Positions 44,102 to 52,832 are shown, counted from the first letter of the stretch. The stretch: DNA of 64,000 nt from Chryseobacterium nakagawai (GCF_900637665.1 NZ_LR134386.1:2658501-2722500); one strand, 5' to 3'. A program made the numbers and translations. Notes: a model not told the origin generated them from the sequence alone.

Positions 44102-45001
44102 ATGAAAAAGTTTTTTTTACTTATTTCTATTTTATCACTTTCTCAGTTTAACGCTCAGATTGATCCTGTTAAATATCCTACTTTTACCAATATTGAAGAT
44201 GCTCTGAATAGTAAAAAAGCTGTTTACAGCATGAGTTTCAGAGAAAAAGGATTGTTTAATCTTCCTCCTCAGATTGTAAAACTGGATTCATTATTCTTTC
44301 TAAATATGATGGCAAATAAGTTTGAAAGAATGGATAATGAGCTTTTTACGCTGAAAGAACTGGAGTTTTTGAATGTAAATGAAAACAGCATCAAGTATAT
44401 TCCGGATGAAATTAGCCAGCTTAAAAAGTTGACTACATTTTCTATGAATCTGAACAGTTTAACGAGCATCAATCCTAATATTGCAAAGTTGCAAAATCTG
44501 AAAGTTGTTCATTTTGATGCCAATAACTTGAATACATTTCCTGAGGCATTGATGGAAATTCCCACTTTAGAGGAAATAAATTTACAGGGAAATCAGATCA
44601 GTTTTATCGCTGACCGGTTGTATCAGATTAAGAATCTAAAGTTTTTAAACCTGGCTAATAACCAGATCAATGACTTAGAAAGTCTTTCTTTCCCAAAAAA
44701 AATTAAATATCTTGAATTGCAGCAAAATGCCATTGTCACACTATCGGAGAACCTGTTTAAAGCTGAAGAACTTGAATTTCTGAATGTAAGTGACAATAAT
44801 ATCACACAAATTTCATCCAGAATAAAAGGATTAAAGAAGATTGTCAGTATGAATCTGGCCAACAATAAACTGAAAGATATTCCTGTAGAAATCAGTCAGC
44901 TTAAAAACCTGAAAACCTTGATTCTTACAGGAAATCCTATAGAAAAATCTAAAATTGAAAAATTAAAAACGTTACTGCCGGACGCCCAGGTTTATTTCTA
45001 A
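44102..45001 (+). CDS. Secreted leucine-rich-repeat protein
   Basis: A 299-residue exported protein (signal about 1-19, ending FNAQ) built almost entirely of about ten leucine-rich repeats near 23 residues with the LxxLxxLxLxxNxLxxIP pattern, for example LKELEFLNVNENSIKYIPDE and LKNLKTLILTGNPIE. This is the bacterial small-LRR type, a curved protein-binding scaffold. There is no lipobox, T9SS tail or membrane anchor, so it may be periplasmic. No enzymatic domain is present, and the partner is unknown. Its stop at 45001 is only 2 bp from the convergent SUI1-family gene, with no terminator between. Confidence 0.88.
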   Translation: MKKFFLLISILSLSQFNAQIDPVKYPTFTNIEDALNSKKAVYSMSFREKGLFNLPPQIVKLDSLFFLNMMANKFERMDNELFTLKELEFLNVNENSIKYIPDEISQLKKLTTFSMNLNSLTSINPNIAKLQNLKVVHFDANNLNTFPEALMEIPTLEEINLQGNQISFIADRLYQIKNLKFLNLANNQINDLESLSFPKKIKYLELQQNAIVTLSENLFKAEELEFLNVSDNNITQISSRIKGLKKIVSMNLANNKLKDIPVEISQLKNLKTLILTGNPIEKSKIEKLKTLLPDAQVYF

Positions 45002-45003
45002 AC

Positions 45004-45327
45004 CTACCCGCCAACACGTTTGGTTTTATAACCCATATCTTTAAGGATAGCCATTATTTTATCACGGTTGTCTCCCTGGATGATAATCGTTCCGTCCTTC
45101 TCAGAACCGCCTATTCCTAAGGTGGTTTTTATTTTCTTTGAGATTTTTTTTAGGTCCTCTTCACTCCCTTCCCAGCCTTCAACAATAGTTACAGGCTTAC
45201 CATTTCTTCCCTTCTTCTCAAATTTACACACTAAAGGTTCTTTCTGCTTGAATTCTTCTTCAGGCATTTCAAAATCCTGCTCTTCATGTTCAGGAAAAAG
45301 ATTCTTCAATTGATCACGTAAGTCCAT
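45004..45327 (-). CDS. SUI1/eIF1-family translation factor (YciH-like)
   Basis: A 107-residue cytosolic protein with a C-terminal SUI1 domain (about 30-107): KGRNGKPVTIVEGWEG, DLKKISKKIKTTLGIGGSEKDG and TIIIQGDNRDKIMAILKDMGYKTKRVGG match YciH/eIF1, which in E. coli affects start-site fidelity and stress translation. The N-terminal 30 residues are acidic. It has its own promoter very close to the ATG (TAATTTTG, 4 bp upstream), so the mRNA may have almost no leader, which is striking for an initiation factor. Convergent with the LRR gene. Confidence 0.93.
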   Translation of the reverse strand: MDLRDQLKNLFPEHEEQDFEMPEEEFKQKEPLVCKFEKKGRNGKPVTIVEGWEGSEEDLKKISKKIKTTLGIGGSEKDGTIIIQGDNRDKIMAILKDMGYKTKRVGG

Positions 45328-45331
45328 ACCG

Positions 45332-45339
45332 CAAAATTA
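45332..45339 (-). promoter_or_regulatory. -7 promoter element of the SUI1-family gene, abutting its ATG
   Basis: TAATTTTG followed by C on the minus strand, exact TAnnTTTG match, ending only 4 bp before the ATG at 45327. Transcription would begin at or within the start codon region. Confidence 0.6.
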
Positions 45340-45458
45340 AAAAAGATTTATGGATTTATAAAAGATCTGTTTCTGAAATTATAAACCTTTTTAGAAGAAT
45401 AGGAAAAGTTTGATGCTGAAAAATATGTTTTCAAATTTAAATGAGGTACAATTTTTCA

Positions 45459-45466
45459 TATTTTTG
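45459..45466 (+). promoter_or_regulatory. -7 promoter element of the HExxH protein gene
   Basis: TATTTTTG, exact TAnnTTTG match, 22 bp before the ATG at 45489. No -33 TTG at the usual spacing. Confidence 0.6.
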
Positions 45467-45488
45467 ATCGTTAATTTTAAAAACTAAT

Positions 45489-46418
45489 ATGAAGACTCAT
45501 CATATCCTTGCTGCCTTACTTTTGACCTTCGGAATGACAAACGCTCAAACCGGTTTTTCTACAGATCCTTTGGGAGCTGTTTTTGAAACAAAAGATACCG
45601 AAAACTTCTGGAAAGCATTTGATAAAATGGATACCTCAAAACAAAATCCTTTTATAGACTATATGAAAAATGGTTCTCCTGGAGTGAAGGGCTTTACGGA
45701 AAACCGAATCATCAATGCTGATTCCTTATATACGATGGTGAAAAAGAGAAAAGCAGATTATCTGGAAAGCCGTAATGTGTTGTCAGGATTAAAGCAAAAA
45801 GAAAAAAGAATCCGATCTATTTATAGTGGAATGAAATATTGGTATCCTGAAGCTAAATTCCCACCCATCTATTTTGTGTATGGAAGATTCAACACTGGTG
45901 GGACTTTTACTAAAGACGGAGTAATGATTGGAACAGAAAATCTTAGAAACCTGGATGGAATTGTTGGTCTTATTTCTCATGAATTGGTTCATTTTCAGCA
46001 AGACATTAAAGGGAAAGATAATTTACTGAAATACTGCCTTATGGAAGGAAGTGCAGATTTTATCAGTGAACTGGTTTCAGGAGAGACGAATAACAGCCCA
46101 TTTTATCAATATGGTGAGGCTCATTCTGATGCATTATACAGAGAATTCGTAACCGTATTAAAAACAAGCAGTCCTATGGATTGGCTTTACGGAACTACTA
46201 AAAAGGACGATCGTCCCAATGACCTTGGGTATTGGATGGGATATAAGATTAGTGAGGCTTATTTCAATAAACAGATAGATAAACATAAAGCGGTTCATGA
46301 TATTTTGCATATTACTGATCCCTTAAAGTTCTTAAAAGAAAGTGGTTTTCTAGATTCCTATATCAAAGAATACACTAAGAAGAACAATATGAAATTCGAA
46401 GACTTTTTTAAAGAATAA
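45489..46418 (+). CDS. Secreted putative zinc metallopeptidase (HExxH, DUF2268-like)
   Basis: A 309-residue exported protein (signal about 1-20, ending TNAQ). ISHELVHFQQ places HExxH at H164, E165, H168, and E186 in MEGSADF is 18 residues on, the gluzincin arrangement with a glutamate as third ligand. An aromatic stretch before it (PPIYFVYGRFNTGGTFTKDGVMIG) resembles the strand that lines the active site in DUF2268/DUF5700-type proteins. Substrate is unknown. Single gene with its own promoter and a terminator-like hairpin. Confidence 0.75.
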   Translation: MKTHHILAALLLTFGMTNAQTGFSTDPLGAVFETKDTENFWKAFDKMDTSKQNPFIDYMKNGSPGVKGFTENRIINADSLYTMVKKRKADYLESRNVLSGLKQKEKRIRSIYSGMKYWYPEAKFPPIYFVYGRFNTGGTFTKDGVMIGTENLRNLDGIVGLISHELVHFQQDIKGKDNLLKYCLMEGSADFISELVSGETNNSPFYQYGEAHSDALYREFVTVLKTSSPMDWLYGTTKKDDRPNDLGYWMGYKISEAYFNKQIDKHKAVHDILHITDPLKFLKESGFLDSYIKEYTKKNNMKFEDFFKE

Positions 46419-46482
46419 TCGTATTGGGAAACTAAATCAAGATAATAATATAGGTAAGATCTTCCAGGTATTACCAAATTAC

Positions 46483-46517
46483 AAACCCTGGCCTTGTTTC
46501 AAGGGTAGGGTTTTGAT
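46483..46517 (+). terminator. Terminator-like hairpin after the HExxH gene
   Basis: AAACCCTGGCCTTG and CAAGGGTAGGGTTT pair over 14 positions (one mismatch, one G-T) around loop TTT, followed by TTGATT. The T-run is short, so efficiency may be moderate. Confidence 0.6.
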
Positions 46518-46573
46518 TATAAGAGTAGTATAAAATTGGAGGTTTCAAATTCGTCTATTCATCGGAAATTCAA

Positions 46574-46581
46574 TAAATTTG
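46574..46581 (+). promoter_or_regulatory. -7 promoter element of gpmI
   Basis: TAAATTTG, exact TAnnTTTG match, 19 bp before the gpmI ATG. No -33 TTG at the usual distance. Confidence 0.68.
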
Positions 46582-46600
46582 TGTACTAAAGTTTTACAAA

Positions 46601-48142
46601 ATGTCAAAAAAAGCAATATTAGCAATCCTTGACGGATGGGGACTGGGAACAAACCCTGAAGTTTCTGCCATAGACAAAGCAAATACACCATTTATAGATA
46701 GCTGTTATCAAAAATTTCCACATACAACCCTTGAAGCAAGCGGTTTAGCGGTTGGTCTTCCTGTAGGACAAATGGGGAATTCTGAAGTAGGACACATGAA
46801 TCTTGGAGCCGGAAGAGTCGTTTATCAAAACCTGGTAAAATTGAATATGGCTGTTGAAAACGGGACCCTGGGACAGGAAAAAGTGATTCAGGATGCTTTT
46901 GATTATGCTAAAAAAGAAAACAAAAAAATACACTTTATAGGATTGGTATCCAATGGAGGAGTACACTCACATATCAATCACTTAAAAGGATTATTGACTG
47001 CAGCTAAAGAATTCGGATTGGACGAAAATGTTTTTGTACACGCATTCACAGACGGAAGAGACTGCGATCCACATTCCGGATTAGGTTTTATTGAAGAACT
47101 TCAGAACCATATGGAAGCAACTACCGGAAAACTGGCTACTGTTGTAGGAAGATACTACGCAATGGACAGAGATAAGAGATGGGAACGTGTGAAATTGGCT
47201 TATGATGCTCTTGTAGAAGGAATTGGATTCGAAACAACCGATGCATTAGCAGCGATCAAAGATTCATATGATAATAATGTAACAGATGAATTCCTTAAAC
47301 CTATTATTTTAGTCAATACAACCGCTACAGGAAACGTTGTTCCGGTGGCAAAAATTATCGATAATGATGTGGTAATCTGCTTCAACTTCCGTACAGACAG
47401 AGGAAGAGAAATTACAGAAGTACTTTCACAGAAAGACTTTCCTGAATACTCAATGAAGAAACTAAACCTTAATTATATTACGTTGACCAACTACGATAAA
47501 ACATTCCAGAATGTTCAGGTAGTATTTGACGAAAATGTATTAACAGAAACAATGGGGGAAGTTTTGGAGAATAACGGGAAAACTCAGATCAGAATTGCTG
47601 AAACAGAAAAATATCCACACGTTACTTTCTTCTTCTCAGGAGGAAGAGAAGAAGAATTCAATGGAGAAAAAAGACTGTTATGTCCAAGTCCAAAAGACGT
47701 TCCTACATATGATTTAAAACCTGAAATGTCCGCTTACGACATTACCAATGCAATTGTTCCGGAACTGGAACAAGGAACCGCAGATTTTGTATGTCTGAAT
47801 TTTGCGAATACAGATATGGTAGGACATACAGGAGTATTTGAAGCCGCTGTAAAAGCTGCCGAAACAGTAGATGCATGTATTGAAAAAGTAGCTACAGCAG
47901 CCTATGAAAACGGATATGCCGTATTTATTCTGGCTGACCACGGAAATTCAGATGTTATGCTGAATCCTGATGGAACTCCTAATACTCAACACTCAACCAA
48001 TCTGGTCCCTTTCATTGTCATGGATAAAGACCGTACATGGAACTTAAAACCAGGAAAACTGGGGGATGTAGCCCCTACAATCCTCAATGTAATGGGGGTT
48101 GAAATACCAAATGCAATGACAGGAGATATTTTAGTTAGCTAA
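46601..48142 (+). CDS. gpmI: 2,3-bisphosphoglycerate-independent phosphoglycerate mutase
   Basis: Cytosolic glycolytic enzyme of 513 residues that interconverts 3- and 2-phosphoglycerate with two manganese ions. It is an alkaline-phosphatase superfamily protein: D11 (LAILDGWG) and S61 (MGNSEVGHMN) form the N-terminal metal and phospho-serine site; the inserted phosphotransferase domain has SNGGVHSHINHL and HAFTDGRDCDP; the C-terminal metal site shows FANTDMVGHTG and LADHGNSDVM. Full length and well conserved. A single gene with its own promoter and terminator. Confidence 0.97.
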   Translation: MSKKAILAILDGWGLGTNPEVSAIDKANTPFIDSCYQKFPHTTLEASGLAVGLPVGQMGNSEVGHMNLGAGRVVYQNLVKLNMAVENGTLGQEKVIQDAFDYAKKENKKIHFIGLVSNGGVHSHINHLKGLLTAAKEFGLDENVFVHAFTDGRDCDPHSGLGFIEELQNHMEATTGKLATVVGRYYAMDRDKRWERVKLAYDALVEGIGFETTDALAAIKDSYDNNVTDEFLKPIILVNTTATGNVVPVAKIIDNDVVICFNFRTDRGREITEVLSQKDFPEYSMKKLNLNYITLTNYDKTFQNVQVVFDENVLTETMGEVLENNGKTQIRIAETEKYPHVTFFFSGGREEEFNGEKRLLCPSPKDVPTYDLKPEMSAYDITNAIVPELEQGTADFVCLNFANTDMVGHTGVFEAAVKAAETVDACIEKVATAAYENGYAVFILADHGNSDVMLNPDGTPNTQHSTNLVPFIVMDKDRTWNLKPGKLGDVAPTILNVMGVEIPNAMTGDILVS

Positions 48143-48165
48143 AATTCAATAATATTGTTAAAAGA

Positions 48166-48197
48166 ATGCCGTTATACTTGTATATCGGCGTTTTTTT
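48166..48197 (+). terminator. Terminator of gpmI
   Basis: An imperfect stem of about 10 bp (TGCCGTTATA with TATATCGGCG, loop CTTG) followed by seven T, 23 bp after the gpmI stop. Confidence 0.78.
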
Positions 48198-48261
48198 ATG
48201 ATTTATGTCAGATAAGGTATGAGTTGCATACTTTATTATGCGTTAAATAATAAATAAATCA

Positions 48262-48269
48262 TATCTTTG
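48262..48269 (+). promoter_or_regulatory. -7 promoter element of the acyl-ACP desaturase gene
   Basis: TATCTTTG followed by C, exact TAnnTTTG match, 23 bp before the ATG at 48293. Confidence 0.68.
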
Positions 48270-48292
48270 CTAATTAAAAACTGAATATAAAA

Positions 48293-49270
48293 ATGTATCA
48301 AAAGCTTGTTAGGAAAGAAGTAATGGGAATATTGGAAAAGGAAGTAGGTTCTTTTCTTGATAAATTTTTAACGCCAATTGAAAAAATTTGGCAGCCTTCT
48401 GATTATTTGCCAGATCCTTCAAGCGATGAATTTAAACATGATCTTGAAGAAATTCAGACTTTTGCCCGTGAAATGCCGTACGATCTTTTTGTAACATTGA
48501 TCGGAGACTGTATCACAGAAGAGGCACTTCCTTCCTATGAATCTTGGTTAATGGGTGTTGACGGTATTAATCAGGAAGAGAAATTAGGCTGGGCAAACTG
48601 GGTAAGAGCTTGGACGGCAGAAGAGAACAGACACGGAGACTTATTGAATAAATACCTTTACCTGTGTGGTAGAGTAAATATGAGAGAGGTAGAAATTACC
48701 ACTCAATATCTTATTAATGATGGATTTGATTTGGGAACAAGCATGGACCCATACAGAAATTTCATTTATACAAGTTTCCAGGAAACGGCAACCAATATCT
48801 CTCACAGAAGAGTAGGAACATTAGCAAAACAATCCGGAAACGGAAAATTAGCTAAAATGTGCGGTGTAATTGCAGCAGACGAAGCGAGACACGCAAAAGC
48901 TTACAAGCATTTCGTAGCTAAAATCCTTGAAATAGATCCATCAGAAATGATTCTTGCCTTCGAAGATATGATGCGTAAGAAGATTGTAATGCCTGCTCAC
49001 CTGATGAGACAATCGGGACAGAAAGCAGGTGAACTTTGGGGACACTTCTCAGATGCAGCACAAAGATGTATGGTATATACCGGTCAGGATTATATCAACA
49101 TTATGAAAGATCTATTGGATGAATGGAAAATTGAGCACGTAAAAGGTCTTACAGAAAAAGCAGAAAAAGCTCAGGAATACCTGATGAAGCTTCCTTCAAG
49201 ATTACAGAAGGTTACAGACAGAGTTTCTACTCCGGATCTTCAGTTCCAGTTTAACTGGGTTAAAAGCTAA
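48293..49270 (+). CDS. Acyl-[acyl-carrier-protein] desaturase (ferritin-like di-iron)
   Basis: A 325-residue soluble desaturase that introduces a cis double bond into acyl-ACP using oxygen and reduced ferredoxin. The two di-iron half-sites are visible: EENRH at 110-114 and DEARH at 196-200, with the further glutamates in GDCITEEALPSYE and FQETATNISH. Length and helix pattern match plant stearoyl-ACP desaturase and its bacterial DesA relatives. Unlike membrane desaturases it has no hydrophobic spans. Single gene with its own promoter and terminator. It likely adjusts membrane fluidity in an aerobic organism, complementing FabI-made chains. Confidence 0.94.
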   Translation: MYQKLVRKEVMGILEKEVGSFLDKFLTPIEKIWQPSDYLPDPSSDEFKHDLEEIQTFAREMPYDLFVTLIGDCITEEALPSYESWLMGVDGINQEEKLGWANWVRAWTAEENRHGDLLNKYLYLCGRVNMREVEITTQYLINDGFDLGTSMDPYRNFIYTSFQETATNISHRRVGTLAKQSGNGKLAKMCGVIAADEARHAKAYKHFVAKILEIDPSEMILAFEDMMRKKIVMPAHLMRQSGQKAGELWGHFSDAAQRCMVYTGQDYINIMKDLLDEWKIEHVKGLTEKAEKAQEYLMKLPSRLQKVTDRVSTPDLQFQFNWVKS

Positions 49271-49307
49271 GTAGCCCATATTATTATTTTAAATTATAAA
49301 AGTATTG

Positions 49308-49336
49308 AGTGCCTTTCTATTTGGCACTCTTTTTTA
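49308..49336 (+). terminator. Terminator of the desaturase gene
   Basis: Perfect 7-bp stem GAGTGCC/GGCACTC with a nine-base loop, followed by TTTTTT, 38 bp after the stop. Confidence 0.88.
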
Positions 49337-49342
49337 TTTCTT

Positions 49343-49350
49343 ATCTTTGC
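49343..49350 (+). promoter_or_regulatory. -7 promoter element of the small HAD-like hydrolase gene
   Basis: TATCTTTG followed by C, exact TAnnTTTG match, 20 bp before the ATG at 49371 and just after the preceding terminator. Confidence 0.72.
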
Positions 49351-49370
49351 AAAGCTAAAAAAAGAACAAA

Positions 49371-49802
49371 ATGTTAAATAATAAAAAGATTGCTGTTGAC
49401 TTTGACGGAACTATTGTTGATGATGCTTACCCAGGAATTGGAAAGGCAAAGATCTTCGCTTTCGAGACCTTGAAAAGATTACAGGCAGAAGGATTCAGGC
49501 TTATTCTTTGGACATACAGACACGGAAAAACGTTAGATGAAGCAGTAGAATTCTGCAAAAAAAATGGATTGGAATTTTATGCAGTGAATTCAAGCTTCGA
49601 AGGAGAGGTTTTTGATTCCGCAAATCAATCGAGAAAATTAGATGCAGACTGGTTCATTGATGACAGAAATATTGGTGGGTTCCCGGGATGGGGTGAAATC
49701 TACAATATTATTCAGGAAAGAATAGAATTCCGTGTAGAAGGAGGAGAAGTTTTGGCTTATTCAAAACTTAAAAAAGAAAAGAAAAAAGGACTTTTCTGGT
49801 AA
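49371..49802 (+). CDS. Small HAD-superfamily hydrolase (BT0820-like)
   Basis: A 143-residue cytosolic phosphatase-type protein. Motif I KIAVDFDGTIVDD (about 6-18) supplies the nucleophile aspartate and general-acid aspartate; motif II is LILWTYR; motif IV is WFIDDRNIGGFPGWGEI (near 114-130). There is no large cap domain, and the size matches the BT0820 group of small HAD proteins, which likely act on larger or nucleotide-like substrates. A lysine-rich tail KLKKEKKKGLFW ends the chain. Substrate unknown. Confidence 0.85.
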   Translation: MLNNKKIAVDFDGTIVDDAYPGIGKAKIFAFETLKRLQAEGFRLILWTYRHGKTLDEAVEFCKKNGLEFYAVNSSFEGEVFDSANQSRKLDADWFIDDRNIGGFPGWGEIYNIIQERIEFRVEGGEVLAYSKLKKEKKKGLFW

Positions 49803-49888
49803 AATAAAAATATAACAATTTAACAGTGTACCAATTTATCGATCAATATGGATACACTGATACATTAATACATTGGTAAATTAATACA

Positions 49889-50698
49889 ATGATTCAATTA
49901 AAAACAATAGACGAACTGCGTCTGATGAAGGAGAGCGCCCGATTGGTTTCTAAAACATTGGGAATGTTGGCAAAAGAAATTAAGCCGGGAATTACAACTT
50001 TATATTTGGATAAGTTAGCACACGATTTTATTAAAGATCATGGTGCGCAACCTGCATTTTTAGGATACGGAGGTTTCCCGAACTCTCTTTGTATTTCTCC
50101 TAATGAGCAGGTAGTTCACGGTTTTCCGAATAATGAAGTGGTAAAAGAAGGAGATGTTCTTTCCGTAGACTGTGGAGTAATCCTTAACGGATTTGTGGGA
50201 GATCATGCCTATACTTTTGAAATCGGGGAAGTAAAGCCGGAAGTTAAAAAGCTGTTGAAAGTTGCGAAAGAATCTCTTTATAAAGGGATTGAGCAATGTA
50301 TCAGAGGAAAAAGAATCGGAGATATCTCTCATGCTATCCAGACACATTGTGAAAAAGAAGGATATGGTGTCGTAAGAGAGCTTGTAGGACATGGTTTAGG
50401 AAGACAGATGCACGAAGATCCACAGGTTCCTAACTATGGAAAACAAGGAAGTGGAAAGGTGATTAAAGACGGTTTAGCCATTGCTATTGAACCGATGATT
50501 AACCTTGGAACTGAAAAAGTGAAATTCCATAATGATGGCTGGACGGTAACTACTTTAGATAACCTGCCTTCTGCACATTTTGAGCACGATGTAGCAGTAA
50601 TCAATGGTAAGCCGGTATTGCTTTCTACATTTGATTATGTATATGAAGCGTTAGGGATCGTAAGTGACGAAGAGAAGCCTTTCCAACTGGACTTTTAA
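49889..50698 (+). CDS. map: Methionine aminopeptidase, type I
   Basis: A 269-residue cytosolic enzyme that removes the initiator methionine from new proteins. The five metal ligands are all present: D94 (SVDCG), D105 (GDHAY), H168 (GHGLGR), E201 (AIEPM) and E232 (HFEHD). Slightly longer than the E. coli enzyme because of a C-terminal tail. Here it is not in the ribosomal-protein cluster where map is often found, so this may be a second copy or a relocated gene. Its TAA shares a base with the ATG of the methyltransferase gene (TAATG), so the two are coupled. The 86-bp upstream gap has AT-rich near-repeated words. Confidence 0.95.
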   Translation: MIQLKTIDELRLMKESARLVSKTLGMLAKEIKPGITTLYLDKLAHDFIKDHGAQPAFLGYGGFPNSLCISPNEQVVHGFPNNEVVKEGDVLSVDCGVILNGFVGDHAYTFEIGEVKPEVKKLLKVAKESLYKGIEQCIRGKRIGDISHAIQTHCEKEGYGVVRELVGHGLGRQMHEDPQVPNYGKQGSGKVIKDGLAIAIEPMINLGTEKVKFHNDGWTVTTLDNLPSAHFEHDVAVINGKPVLLSTFDYVYEALGIVSDEEKPFQLDF

Positions 50699-51465
50699 TG
50701 AAGAAGATAACTAAGCTTTTACTGAATAAAATTCCACGTCCTATGCTTATTAAAATGAGCATCTGGGCAAGACCGCTTATTTATCAGTTTTTCAAAGGAG
50801 ATGAATTTTATGATCCAATCGATGGAAGATCATATCGCAAATTTTTACCTTATGGCTACGGGAAACAAAGAGAAAATGCTCTTTCTCCGGGAACCTTGAG
50901 TCTGGAGAGACATCGCCAGATGTGGCTGTATCTTCAGAACGAAACCGATTTTTTCATTAAAAATTATAAAGTACTGCATATTGCTCCTGAACAAGAATTT
51001 TTGAGAAAATTCAAGAGAATGAGTAATCTGAATTATATTTCGGCAGACTTATATTCTCCTATTGTAGATGTGAAGGCTGATATTCTTGATTTACCTTTCG
51101 AGAACGACAGCTTTGATATTGTTTTCTGTAATCATGTTTTGGAACACATTGAAGACGATGCAAAAGCAATGAGCGAATTGTACAGGGTAATGAAACCCGG
51201 AGGATGGGGAATTCTTCAGGTTCCGATGAAAAATTCACTGGCAACAACCTATGAAGATTTTACCATCAAAGATCCAAAAGAACGCCAGAAACATTTTGGA
51301 CAATACGATCATGTCCGTTGGTATGGAATGGATTATTTTGACCGTTTAAGAAATGCAGGATTTGAAACAGATATCAATTTCTATTCGCAGAAATTTTCAG
51401 AAGAAGAAATAAAGAAATATGGATTAAGAAGCAATGAAATCTTACCTTTAGTCTTCAAAAAATAA
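50698..51465 (+). CDS. Class I SAM-dependent methyltransferase
   Basis: A 255-residue cytosolic protein of the UbiE/type-11 methyltransferase group. The SAM-binding region is KVLHIAPEQEFLRKF (about 91-105), a variant with APEQ in place of the usual GxGxG; acidic D at SADLYSP (about 115-121) and the motif IV region NDSFDIVFCNHVLEHIEDD (about 138-156) followed by LYRVMKPGGWGILQVP are typical. The substrate is not evident; proteins with LHIAPE-type motifs occur near glycan or lipid genes. Translationally coupled to map. Confidence 0.85.
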   Translation: MKKITKLLLNKIPRPMLIKMSIWARPLIYQFFKGDEFYDPIDGRSYRKFLPYGYGKQRENALSPGTLSLERHRQMWLYLQNETDFFIKNYKVLHIAPEQEFLRKFKRMSNLNYISADLYSPIVDVKADILDLPFENDSFDIVFCNHVLEHIEDDAKAMSELYRVMKPGGWGILQVPMKNSLATTYEDFTIKDPKERQKHFGQYDHVRWYGMDYFDRLRNAGFETDINFYSQKFSEEEIKKYGLRSNEILPLVFKK

Positions 51466-51504
51466 TAAAAAATATAAATAGAGAAGCAGAGCACTCAGCA
51501 ATAT

Positions 51505-51547
51505 AAAAAAACAAAACCGTCTTCATAACGAAGGCGGTTTCATTTTT
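51505..51547. terminator. Bidirectional terminator between methyltransferase and SMR genes
   Basis: 11-bp stem AAACCGTCTTC/GAAGGCGGTTT (one T-G pair) with loop ATAAC. CATTTTT follows on the plus strand and TTGTTTTTTT on the minus strand, so it can stop both convergent genes. Confidence 0.9.
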
Positions 51548-51576
51548 AAATATAGATAGAAGTTTATATTTTTATC

Positions 51577-51909
51577 TTAATGTGATGAAGAAACCGCTTT
51601 TAAACCTACAACTGATCCAATAAGGGTTACAATAAAAAATACTCTCCAGAAACTTACAGGATCTTTAAATAAGATAATTCCCATTAAAGCTGTTCCTACC
51701 GCTCCAATTCCTGTCCATACCGCATAAGCAGTACCAATAGGTAATGTTTGTGTAGCTTTGATCAGAAGAAGCATACTGATAGTCATCGTTATCAGAAAGC
51801 CGGTGTACCAAAGATACATTTCCGTTCCTGATGTCTCTTTTGCCTTTCCTAAGCAAGAGGCAAAGGCAACCTCAAATAATCCTGCGATAACTAATATTAT
51901 CCAATTCAT
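51577..51909 (-). CDS. SMR-family transporter, guanidinium exporter (SugE/Gdx)-like
   Basis: A 110-residue inner-membrane protein with four hydrophobic helices, the size of small multidrug resistance transporters that work as antiparallel dimers by proton exchange. The essential glutamate is E13 in GLFEVAF. LPIGTAYAVWTGIGAVGTALMG (about 61-82) is the pattern of the SugE/Gdx branch, which exports guanidinium, rather than the EmrE multidrug branch. I did not find a guanidine riboswitch upstream. The upstream Crp-family gene on the same strand, 339 bp away, could regulate it. Confidence 0.85.
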   Translation of the reverse strand: MNWIILVIAGLFEVAFASCLGKAKETSGTEMYLWYTGFLITMTISMLLLIKATQTLPIGTAYAVWTGIGAVGTALMGIILFKDPVSFWRVFFIVTLIGSVVGLKAVSSSH

Positions 51910-52248
51910 TTTTTTAAATTTTTCTGTTACAAATTTCAGAAATTGAACGGAGAAAAAATTTTACAATTGTTAAAAAATGAGTTTTTTTAGGAAGTAGGCT
52001 AGAGGTTGGGAACTGGAATAGGGGTGTTATAGTAGTTAGAATAGATGATGTTCTATTGCTTAATTCATGAGAGCTTTTTAGATAAAAGCTGTTAGCTGCT
52101 TGTTTTTATTTCAATAAATAATCATCAATATTGATATCAAATACACCATAATATCAATAGGAGCGGATTTTAGTCTGCTTTCAATATAAATTAGCTTTCC
52201 TCTGGCTTTAGCCAAAACTTAAAACGCTTCTATCCTTAAACATAACTT
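51910..52248. other. Intergenic region with interspersed repeat, copy B
   Basis: Low-complexity AT-rich gap. At about 52154-52195 it contains CAATAGGAGCGGATTTTAGT and CTGCTTTCAATATAAATTAGC, a copy of the element also at 37438 and 59580 whose hairpin arms have changed. A second short hairpin TGGC-TTTA-GCCA is at 52203-52214. No open reading frame worth calling. Confidence 0.5.
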
Positions 52249-52812
52249 TTACTTAATCTCCGCACGGATTCTGCTTAGACTCACCTGTGTAATTCCAAGA
52301 TAGGAGGCAATATATCCAAGCTGAACTCTTTTGAGTAGCTCCGGTTGATACTGGATAATATCTTTATACCGTTCCAGTGAGGTTTTAAATTGTCTTGAGA
52401 TAATCAGCTCTTCAGATTTTATCATTTCCAATTCCGCCAGCTTTCTACCCCAATTGGCAATATGAATATCCTCATTAAACAGTTTTTTGAGATTTTCGGT
52501 CTCAAGTCTGTACAGATCGCAGTCTTCCAGTAGTTCAATGCTTTCATAACCTGGTTTATCTTCCACATAACTTTTCATAGAAAGGACGCACTGACCTTCA
52601 CTGCCGAACCAGAACGTAATATCATTATCTGAAGTAGAAGAGTAGGCACGGGCAATTCCTTTACGGATAAAATAAACGTAAGGGATAACCTTATCTGCTT
52701 CCATCAAACAGTATCCTTTGGGATGGGAAACTTCAGAGATATAGGTTTTTAAACTATTTTTCGAGTCTTCAGGGAGTGTATAAATCTGGTCAAGAATCTG
52801 GTCTATATTCAT
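52249..52812 (-). CDS. Crp/Fnr-family transcriptional regulator (first copy)
   Basis: A 187-residue cytosolic DNA-binding protein: an N-terminal cyclic-nucleotide-binding-like beta roll (about 25-115; YFIRKGIARAYSS, ESIELLEDCDLYRL) and a C-terminal helix-turn-helix (about 165-185; QLGYIASYLGITQVSLSRIR). The GE-x6-RS phosphate cassette for cAMP is not present, so cAMP binding is unlikely. Bacteroidetes have many such regulators with unknown ligands. Its promoter (TATTTTTG with TTG 21 bp above) precedes the ATG by 20 bp. The same-strand SMR exporter downstream is the obvious candidate target. Confidence 0.88.
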   Translation of the reverse strand: MNIDQILDQIYTLPEDSKNSLKTYISEVSHPKGYCLMEADKVIPYVYFIRKGIARAYSSTSDNDITFWFGSEGQCVLSMKSYVEDKPGYESIELLEDCDLYRLETENLKKLFNEDIHIANWGRKLAELEMIKSEELIISRQFKTSLERYKDIIQYQPELLKRVQLGYIASYLGITQVSLSRIRAEIK

Positions 52813-52832
52813 AAAAGATGAATTCTAATATT

